NCBI GenBank assembly: GCA_016218825.1
Contig: JACRCV010000091.1
Coordinates: 124,001 to 188,000, forward strand
Reading direction: 5' to 3'
From: Deltaproteobacteria bacterium
Lineage (GTDB): Bacteria > Myxococcota > XYA12-FULL-58-9
Length of the DNA stretch: 64,000 nt
Below the pieces are notes generated by a model. The model did no database searches and was not told the DNA's origin. It worked only from the letters and a program-made list of their open reading frames with translations. A program made the translations under genes and the position numbers. Every line of letters begins with the position of its first letter. The first letter of the stretch is position 1. This document shows, one piece after another, positions 17,205-23,724 of this stretch.

Positions 17205-18227
17205 ATGGCACGCATCATCGTTCTCGGGGGTGGCCAACAAGGTCGGGTGATCGCAGCTGATCTGGCGCGGCGCCACGAGGTCACGGTGGCCGACGTCCGG
17301 GCGCTGTCGTTGCCGCCGGCGCGCTCGGTCCAGGCCGATCTCGCCGATCCCGCGGTGGTGACGCGCTTGGTCGCGGCGCACGATCTGGCGGTCGGAGCGC
17401 TGCCGGCGCGGCTCGGCTTCGCCGCCGCAAAGAGCGCGATCGCCGCCGGCAGGTCGTACGTCGACGTGGCGTTCTTCGCCGAGGACGTCGCGGCGTTGGA
17501 CGCGGCCGCGAAGCGCGCCAAGGTGGCGATCCTCCCCGACTGCGGCCTGGCGCCCGGCATCTCCAACCTCGTCGTCGGGCGGGCGCTGGCGCAAGGGCCG
17601 CGGCGCGAGATCTGCATCGAGGTCGGCGGCGTCGCCGCCGACAAGAGCAAGCCCTACGGCTACGTCGTCACCTGGTCGCCCGAAGACCTCGCCGACGAGT
17701 TCAAGCGCCCGGCGCGCATCATCCGCGGCGGCAAGGTGGTGTCGTTGCCGGCGACCTCCGAGCTCGAGCGGGTGGAGATCGACGGCGTCGGCACGATGGA
17801 GTCCTTCCTCACCGACGGCCTGCGCACCCTGTTGGCGCTCGAGGGCGTCACCGAGATGACCGAGAAGACCCTGCGCTGGCCGGGCCACGTCGAGGCGGTG
17901 CGGCCGCTGGTCAAAGACGGGACGTTCGCGAAGACAATGACCGAGCGCTGCAGAGACGGCCTCGACCTGGTGGTGTTTCGCATCCGCGTCGACGGCGAGC
18001 AGGTGCTGATGGTGGTCGAGGGCCGGCCGGAGATCTCGGCGATGGCGCGCACCACCGCGCTGACCACCGCGGCGTTCGCCCACTACGCCGCGACCACCGC
18101 CATCGGCGCCCACGGGGTGTTGCCGCCGGAACAGATCGGCCGCGACCCGGTCGCCTACAAGACCATCCTCGACGCGCTCGCCCTGCACGAGATCTTGTTG
18201 TCACCGCGCTACCCGTTCCTCGGCTGA
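17205..18227 (+). CDS. Lysine-6-dehydrogenase-like / saccharopine dehydrogenase family
   Basis: A 340-residue protein with an N-terminal Rossmann motif (IIVLGGGQQGRVIAADL), VDVAFFAED, and the family segment ILPDCGLAPGISNLV, followed by ARIIRGGKVVSLPATSELE and TLRWPGHVEAVRPL. This order matches lysine 6-dehydrogenases of the Geobacillus type better than saccharopine dehydrogenases from fungi; both belong to one superfamily. The predicted reaction is NAD-dependent oxidation at the epsilon-amino group of lysine or a close relative. GAGGGAG lies just before the ATG. It is the third saccharopine-family gene within 5.3 kb, on the opposite strand to the LKR/SDH pair. Confidence 0.8.
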   Translation: MARIIVLGGGQQGRVIAADLARRHEVTVADVRALSLPPARSVQADLADPAVVTRLVAAHDLAVGALPARLGFAAAKSAIAAGRSYVDVAFFAEDVAALDAAAKRAKVAILPDCGLAPGISNLVVGRALAQGPRREICIEVGGVAADKSKPYGYVVTWSPEDLADEFKRPARIIRGGKVVSLPATSELERVEIDGVGTMESFLTDGLRTLLALEGVTEMTEKTLRWPGHVEAVRPLVKDGTFAKTMTERCRDGLDLVVFRIRVDGEQVLMVVEGRPEISAMARTTALTTAAFAHYAATTAIGAHGVLPPEQIGRDPVAYKTILDALALHEILLSPRYPFLG

Positions 18228-18349
18228 GGTCGGCCGCCGCCTGGGGTCGGGCGCGGCGGTTTCGATCGTCCGCCGCCGCCGCCCGGTTGCGCGGTTCGCG
18301 CCTTTTCGCCTATACGTCCGGGCGTAACCCTCACCGCGAGAGGTCACCG

Positions 18350-18595
18350 ATGAGCGACGTGGCGCAGTTGCAGGCGGAGCTGGAGAAGCTGAAGGCCGAG
18401 AACGAGGCCCTGAAGAAGCAGGGCGGCACGAAGAGCGGCCTGAAGGTCAGCGAGAAAGGCGGCGTCTCGGTGTACGGCCTCGGCCGCTTCCCGGTCACCC
18501 TGTACAAAGAGCAGTGGCTGCGGCTCTTGGACATGGCCGACGAGATCCGCACCTTCATCAAAGAGAACGACTCGAAGCTCAAGACCAAGGGTTGA
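18350..18595 (+). CDS. Small conserved protein, unknown function
   Basis: An 81-residue protein with a short coiled coil at the start (ELEKLKAENEALKKQ) and a compact conserved-looking part (KVSEKGGVSVYGLGRFPVTLY, then KEQWLRLLDMADEIRTFIKEN). GAGAGG lies six bases before the ATG; a longer frame upstream lacks a ribosome-binding site. Short proteins with the VSVYGLGRFPVTLYKEQW pattern occur in several GC-rich phyla, as I recall, but I know of no function. It lies 73 bases before the ATPase-partner module and could be co-transcribed with it. Confidence 0.75.
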   Translation: MSDVAQLQAELEKLKAENEALKKQGGTKSGLKVSEKGGVSVYGLGRFPVTLYKEQWLRLLDMADEIRTFIKENDSKLKTKG

Positions 18596-18668
18596 GGGCC
18601 GGGCGGTTGCCGAGTTGGCAGCGACCGGCCGAACGGGCTGGGGCCGTGCTGCCGAAAGGACCTCAGAC

Positions 18669-19817
18669 GTGAGCGGGACTCCGGCCCTGACGATCCGCAA
18701 CTTCGCGCAGATCCGTGAGGCATCCCTGGATCTCGGGGACCTCACGGTCTTGGTTGGCGCCCAGGGCACCGGGAAGAGCCTCGCGCTGCAGTGGCTCAAG
18801 GCCGCCATCGACGGCAAGCAGGTCATCCAGGCCCTCAGGGACGCCGGTGAATACACTCGGGAGTCGTCCGTCCTCATCGATTTGATCTTCGGCGTCGGCA
18901 TGGGCCCTTCGTGGCGTCGGGACTCCATGGTCACCTTCGACGGCAAGCGCATCGAGCCGAGGAACTTGAGCCGCCTCGGCAGCGGCACCGAAAACGTGTT
19001 CTTCATCCCCGCCCATCGATCGATGTTGGTGAGCGACGGCTGGGCGGCTCCGTTCCAGAAGCTGAGCTCCGACACGCCCGTGGTGGCGCGCATCTTCAGC
19101 CAGAACCTGTTCGATCGGTTCAGCGCTCGCGGCAGCGATCAGCTCTTCCCGATCCCCAAGCTACTCAAGCAGGAATACCGCGCGCTCATCGACGAGGCCG
19201 TCTTTCACGGCGGCAAGATAGCGCTCGAAACGGATCCGCAACATGCGAGGCGACTCAAGCTCACGCATGGGGACGCAAAGCTCCCCTTCATGACCTGGAC
19301 TGCCGGTCAGCGCGAGTTCACGCCCTTGATGCTCGGGCTCTACCACGTGCTGCCGCGAACCACCGTCCGCAAGCGGCAAGACATTGACTGGGTAATCGTC
19401 GAGGAACCCGAGATGGGTCTCCATCCGCAAGCGACGACCGTCTTTCTCCTCCTCACCCTCGACCTGCTGTGGCGTGGCTACCACGTGGTTCTGTCAACAC
19501 ACTCGCCGCACGTTCTCACCGCCGTTTGGATGCTGCGACGCCTGCAAGAGTGTCACGCGCGCCCCGCGCTCGTCTGCGAGGCCTTCGCGGTGAGGCCGAC
19601 GGGAGCGCTCACGCAGGTCGCCGAGAGCGCGCTCACGAAGAACTACAAGGTCCACTTCCTTGAGTTCGGCAGTGACAACAGAGTGACCTCCCGCGATATC
19701 TCCCGCCTGGATCCCGACGCAGCGGACGAGGCCGAAGCGGGTTGGGGCGGCCTGACGGGGTTCTCATCGAGGTTCGGCGACGTCGTCAGAAAGGCAGTCA
19801 ACGAGCGTGCCCGATGA
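18669..19817 (+). CDS. ABC-type (SMC/OLD-like) AAA ATPase of a two-gene module
   Basis: A 382-residue soluble ATPase. Walker A GAQGTGKS (30-37) follows a short IRNFAQIREASLDL start typical of AAA_15/AAA_21 proteins. A signature-like TAGQRE is near 211-216, Walker B VIVEEPEMGLHP has its Glu pair at 245-246, and a switch His is in STHSPH (278). No TOPRIM, HNH or membrane part was seen, unlike OLD nucleases. GTG is used as start because AAAGGA lies eight bases before it. The stop overlaps the next start (ATGA), so the two proteins are probably made in fixed ratio. The region looks less GC-rich than its flanks, hinting at acquisition. Possible defence role is inference. Confidence 0.82.
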   Translation: MSGTPALTIRNFAQIREASLDLGDLTVLVGAQGTGKSLALQWLKAAIDGKQVIQALRDAGEYTRESSVLIDLIFGVGMGPSWRRDSMVTFDGKRIEPRNLSRLGSGTENVFFIPAHRSMLVSDGWAAPFQKLSSDTPVVARIFSQNLFDRFSARGSDQLFPIPKLLKQEYRALIDEAVFHGGKIALETDPQHARRLKLTHGDAKLPFMTWTAGQREFTPLMLGLYHVLPRTTVRKRQDIDWVIVEEPEMGLHPQATTVFLLLTLDLLWRGYHVVLSTHSPHVLTAVWMLRRLQECHARPALVCEAFAVRPTGALTQVAESALTKNYKVHFLEFGSDNRVTSRDISRLDPDAADEAEAGWGGLTGFSSRFGDVVRKAVNERAR

Positions 19818-20311
19818 AGCGGAGGAGGCGGGCGCATAGAGCCACACCGACTCGCGCAGCAGTAAGACCCACATCCTTCCTGCGTGGCCGGATCCAAGAT
19901 GGCTTGGGCGCCGTAAAGAAGGAGCACCGGGGATTCCTGGAGGACTCAATAAAGGCCGACTTTTCCGACAGCGTAGACATCGACGAGGCGTTCCGACCCG
20001 GGCATGAACAGGAACATCGTTGGGACTACCTCCTGGGACACCGGACCGCGAAGGTCGTCATCGGGCTTGAGCCGCACTCGGCCAAGCAAGGCGAAGTCTC
20101 GACCTTGATCGCCAAGCGCACCGCCGCTCAGGATCATCTTCGTAGCCACCTAAAGAGTGGTGCAAAGATCACGGCCTGGCTCTGGGTCGCCTCGGGGGCG
20201 GTGCACTTCGCGGACACCGAGAAGACCAGGCGCCAGCTGGACCAACACGGCATCCTCTTCGTGGGCACCAAGGTGCTGAGAAGACACTTGTCCTTTCGCA
20301 GCACCGGGTGA
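19814..20311 (+). CDS. Small basic partner of the ATPase, possible PD-(D/E)xK-like fold
   Basis: A 165-residue protein starting at an ATGA overlap with the ATPase stop. The N-terminus is strongly basic (MKRRRRAHRATPTRAAVR). The core reads like a small alpha/beta nuclease fold: WDYLLG, then a strand ending GLEPHSA, a helix EVSTLIAKRTAAQDHLRSHL, strand TAWLWVASG and strand GILFVGTKVL. A Asp...Glu-x-His arrangement could be a variant of the D...ExK catalytic motif, but this is weak. I do not recognise the family. The constant pairing with an ABC-type ATPase is the main clue to its function (effector or DNA-binding subunit). Confidence 0.72.
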   Translation: MKRRRRAHRATPTRAAVRPTSFLRGRIQDGLGAVKKEHRGFLEDSIKADFSDSVDIDEAFRPGHEQEHRWDYLLGHRTAKVVIGLEPHSAKQGEVSTLIAKRTAAQDHLRSHLKSGAKITAWLWVASGAVHFADTEKTRRQLDQHGILFVGTKVLRRHLSFRSTG

Positions 20312-20357
20312 TCGCCTCGCACCAAGCGAGCCTTTGCCTGTGCAGGGACCGCGCCTC

Positions 20358-20924
20358 TTAAAACGAATAGCCCGCCCCGACGATCCCCAGCCCCGCGATC
20401 GAGAAGCGGGTGAGGACGCCCTCCACCTCGACCTTCAAGAACAGCCGGCGGCCGGCGAACCAACGCGCTCCGGCCGCCAAGCGCGCCGTCGGCGTCACCA
20501 CGAAGCGGCCGCTGCCCCCGAGGGCGACGCCGGCCGCGAGCGCGACGCTGGGATCCAGGGCGTCGTGCGGCGCCGCGAGGTGGAGCTGCAGCTCGGCCAT
20601 CAGACCGCCGATCCCGAACCCGACCCCAGGGGTCGCGTGCACCGCGAGCCGCACCCCCGCCGACGCCAAGTCCCAAGGCCGCCATTGCACCGCCGCCCCG
20701 GCGTCGATCGCCGGCCGGAGCTTGGCCTCGTGGCTCGCGACCCCGCCGCCGCCCGACACCTCGAGAAACCACGACTCCGCACCCGCCGGCGTTGCAGCCG
20801 GAGACGACTCGGAGGTCTTCGCCGGCGCCGCGACCGGTGACGCCCCCGGTGACCCCCAAGGATCAGCGGCCCCTGCCCCGACGAGACAAGCCAAGCCTAA
20901 GACCGTCGCTGATAACACCGTCAT
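20358..20924 (-). CDS. Outer-membrane barrel-like protein
   Basis: A 188-residue protein. The chosen ATG has GGGAG ten bases upstream and gives a signal peptide (VLSATVLGLACLVGAGAA); an ATG eight codons earlier directly abuts GAGAGG and is less likely. After a Pro/Ala/Ser linker the body alternates polar and hydrophobic residues in short strands and ends in a terminal Phe (VGAGYSF), the usual signal for barrel insertion. No specific family was recognised. It converges on the ATPase module and diverges from the large lipoprotein downstream. Confidence 0.65.
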   Translation of the reverse strand: MTVLSATVLGLACLVGAGAADPWGSPGASPVAAPAKTSESSPAATPAGAESWFLEVSGGGGVASHEAKLRPAIDAGAAVQWRPWDLASAGVRLAVHATPGVGFGIGGLMAELQLHLAAPHDALDPSVALAAGVALGGSGRFVVTPTARLAAGARWFAGRRLFLKVEVEGVLTRFSIAGLGIVGAGYSF

Positions 20925-21060
20925 TGCGCAGAAGCTCCCGCCCCGCATCCTCTCAAGCGACGACGGCCGGGGAAAGGGCCGTTTGCTCGTTGCGACAGAC
21001 AACACCCGGTCTTCGGCGCCGATAACGAGAGTAGACGCCGGCACCGAAATGGGAGCGTGC

Positions 21061-23613
21061 ATGTCGAAGAACAACAGACAGAGCATCACCAAGACGGCGT
21101 TGGCGGTCGGTCTCTTCCTGCAGACGGCGTGCGGCGCGGGCTCGGTGCAGGTCGACTCCCCCTCGGCCATCGGCGCCGCCGGCGCCGCGACCCCGCAGAG
21201 CGCCGACCTGCTCGTGACCCGGCTGGCGACGACGCACGCCGCGGCCGGCCAGACGCTGCGCGCCTTTTGCCTGGTGCAGCGCGGCAGCGACTACTTCGAG
21301 CCGAGCGCCGCGGTCACGGTCAGCGTCCTGCCGTCGCCCGCCGGGCTGGTGCAAAACGGCAGCGGCGCGACGATCTCGGCCACCACCGCCGGCAGCTATC
21401 AGGTCGCCTGCGCCCTCGCCGACGGCTCGGCGCGCGATCCGAACGGCGCCGTCCTCGAGGTCGCGCCCGGCCCGGCCGTAGATCTGGAAGTGAGCTACGA
21501 GCACAAGCCCTGCTACTCGGCGGTGGACCGGCTGCAGCTCGACGTGGTGGTCAGGGACGGCCACGGCAACGAGATCGCGCCCCCGGCGTTCGAGGTCACC
21601 GCGTCCCCGGCGGCCGGCGTCTCCGGCAACGCCACCGACGGCTTCCGCTTCAGCGCCGACGGCGACTACCAGCTGACGGTGCGCTACACCGGACCGCAGG
21701 GCGGCGTCAGCCCGATGACGATCCCGGTCCACGTCGACGCCACCCCGCCGGTGGTCGTGATCACCGACCCGGCGCGCGACGCCACCGTGATTGCCGGCAG
21801 CACCGACGACGCGGTGCTGATGGTCAAAGGTTACGTGGCCGACACCACGAGCGCCGTCACCAGTGTCCACGTCGGTGACCTGGCGCTGTCGATCAGGGCG
21901 AGCACCGAGCGCCAGACCTTCACGGTCCCGTTCACCAGCCGCTGGGGCCTGTCGGTCGTGACCGCTCGCGCCACCGACGCCTGCGGTAACGCCGGTTGGG
22001 TCGCGCACCCGTTCCACCGCAGCCCCACGGTCGCCGCCCCGGCGACGAGCGCCGCCACCGCCGCCGCGATCACCGAGGCGATGCACGCCCAGGTCAGCCA
22101 GCCGTTCCTCGATGACCACAACCGCGCCGACCTGAACGACCTGGCCTCGGTGGCGCAAGCAGCGCTTTCGACCTTCGACCCCAACCAGACGATGCCGCGC
22201 GGCTTCCTCCTCGTCGACAGCCCGGCGCGCGCCTGCGACGGCTGCCCCACCGGCTCGACCTTCGTCGACCTCGGGCTGCAAGTGGCGCGCGACCCCGACA
22301 ACGCCGCGTCGATCGTCTTCGGCGCGCCGCGCATCGACCGCCTGCAGCTCGTCGCCGGCGGCGTCGAGTTCGCGCTCCACCTCGGCCGCGCCGACCTGCC
22401 GCTCAGAATCCAAGCGCGCCTCGAGGAGTGCACCCTCGGTTGTTCCGCGTCGCAGACCGCGACGCTGCACGGCTGGGCCGGCATCGGCTCTTTGGACGTG
22501 AGCGGCCGCATCATGGTCGACGTGGCCTCGGGCGCGGTCAACGCCAGCGTCAACGGCCTCGCGTTTGAGACCGTCGGCGCCTACGTCGACCTCGACTGCG
22601 GCATCCTCGACTCGGTGTGTGATCAGATCACGAGCCGCGTCGTCGCGAGCGCGGTGAGCTCGATCCAATCGCAGGCGACGCAGATGGTGAGCGAGCAGCT
22701 GTCGCCTCTCGTCAAGAGCGCCCTCGCGAGCGCCGGCATCACCCAGAGCATCAGCCTGCCGGCGCCGGCCTTCGCGACCGTCAGCATCAACGTGCAGCCG
22801 AGCCGCCTGAGCCTGTGCGGCCAGAACGTCGGGCTCGGCGTCCCCGCGGCCTGCACCAATCACCCGGCGACGCCCGCGTTCTTCGACCTGGCGCTCGCCA
22901 CCAAGGTGTTCCCGTCGCGCCGCGGCGCGAGCATCCCGACGAACGCCGCCGGGGCGCTGGTGTACGGCGGCGGCAGCACCACCTTCGACGCCGCCACCAC
23001 CAGCTTCGGCCTCGGCGTGCGCTACGACTTCGTCAACAGCCTGTTCTGGGCGATGTGGTACGCCGGTGGCCTCGAGATCCCCGACCTGAAGGCCGCGCTC
23101 GGTGCCGCCGCCGGCCTGGACGGCTCGCTCGCCGTCGGCCTGGCGCCGGTCATCATGCCGGGCACGAACGGCTCGCTGTTCGACATCGGCATCGGCGACA
23201 TCAAGCTCGACGCCCAGGCCGACCTCGCGGCGCTGCAGGGGATCCCGAGCGCCGCCGGCCAGCCGATCGACATCAGCCTCTCGGCCTCGTTGGTGGTGGG
23301 CGTCGAGCTCGGGGTCGACGACGCCACCGGTACCTTGCGAATGACGGTGACCGACACCTCGCGCATCTACTTCCAGGTCGACTCGGTGGGCGACCGGGCC
23401 TACGCCGCGGTGCTCGGCAAAGCGTTGAGCGACCTGCTCGCCCGCGAGCTCCCGAAGTTCCTCGACCAGATCATCTCGCAGGTGCAGCTGCCCGCCTTCA
23501 ACCTGAAGGACGTCCTCGGGCTCCAAGCCGACGTGACCTGGTACCTGCAAGACGCCGACATCGCCCAGCAAAACGGCGCGGTCACCGTCTCCGGCAGCAT
23601 CGCGGTCAAATGA
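21061..23613 (+). CDS. Large secreted lipoprotein, unknown function
   Basis: An 850-residue protein. GGGAG precedes the ATG, and the signal ends in a good lipobox (LFLQTAC). Residues ~40-330 look like beta-sandwich/Ig-like modules (ATTAGSYQVACALADG; PVVVITDPARDATVIAG). The remaining ~500 residues hold amphipathic helices (SSIQSQATQMVSEQLSPLVKS) between long beta-rich stretches, with two Cys-rich sites (ARACDGCPTG, EECTLGCSAS). The alternation of long helices and curved strands recalls lipid-binding TULIP/BPI folds, but I see no signature that proves it. It lies just before another orphan lipoprotein on the same strand. Confidence 0.75.
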   Translation: MSKNNRQSITKTALAVGLFLQTACGAGSVQVDSPSAIGAAGAATPQSADLLVTRLATTHAAAGQTLRAFCLVQRGSDYFEPSAAVTVSVLPSPAGLVQNGSGATISATTAGSYQVACALADGSARDPNGAVLEVAPGPAVDLEVSYEHKPCYSAVDRLQLDVVVRDGHGNEIAPPAFEVTASPAAGVSGNATDGFRFSADGDYQLTVRYTGPQGGVSPMTIPVHVDATPPVVVITDPARDATVIAGSTDDAVLMVKGYVADTTSAVTSVHVGDLALSIRASTERQTFTVPFTSRWGLSVVTARATDACGNAGWVAHPFHRSPTVAAPATSAATAAAITEAMHAQVSQPFLDDHNRADLNDLASVAQAALSTFDPNQTMPRGFLLVDSPARACDGCPTGSTFVDLGLQVARDPDNAASIVFGAPRIDRLQLVAGGVEFALHLGRADLPLRIQARLEECTLGCSASQTATLHGWAGIGSLDVSGRIMVDVASGAVNASVNGLAFETVGAYVDLDCGILDSVCDQITSRVVASAVSSIQSQATQMVSEQLSPLVKSALASAGITQSISLPAPAFATVSINVQPSRLSLCGQNVGLGVPAACTNHPATPAFFDLALATKVFPSRRGASIPTNAAGALVYGGGSTTFDAATTSFGLGVRYDFVNSLFWAMWYAGGLEIPDLKAALGAAAGLDGSLAVGLAPVIMPGTNGSLFDIGIGDIKLDAQADLAALQGIPSAAGQPIDISLSASLVVGVELGVDDATGTLRMTVTDTSRIYFQVDSVGDRAYAAVLGKALSDLLARELPKFLDQIISQVQLPAFNLKDVLGLQADVTWYLQDADIAQQNGAVTVSGSIAVK

Positions 23614-23641
23614 TCTCGCGGCCTTGCACCAAAGGAGGGTA

Positions 23642-23659
23642 ATGGCTGTAACTACGTAA
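23642..23659 (+). other. Five-codon mini-ORF with strong Shine-Dalgarno in an AT-rich patch
   Basis: AAGGAGG followed three bases later by ATG-GCT-GTA-ACT-ACG-TAA (peptide MAVTT). It lies in a strikingly AT-rich patch (TACGTAATATATATAG) between two large lipoprotein genes in otherwise very GC-rich DNA. The next gene, 66 bases on, has no good ribosome-binding site of its own. Could be a leader peptide, a start-site relic or the promoter/leader of the next gene; spacing of the SD to ATG is shorter than ideal. Confidence 0.3.
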
Positions 23660-23724
23660 TATATATAGACAATAATTCACAGCATCGGAGACAACTGCTG
23701 CCGTGGCTCGCCGATAACCTTCGT

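Noticed and set aside
18669-20311. Naming the ATPase pair as PARIS, Septu, Gabija or an OLD nuclease
   Set aside because: The partner lacks HNH, TOPRIM, UvrD-like or DUF4435 features, so no named system is claimed.
20953-23571. 872-codon minus-strand frame opposite the 850-residue lipoprotein
   Set aside because: Shadow of the plus-strand gene, which has a lipobox and a start with GGGAG.
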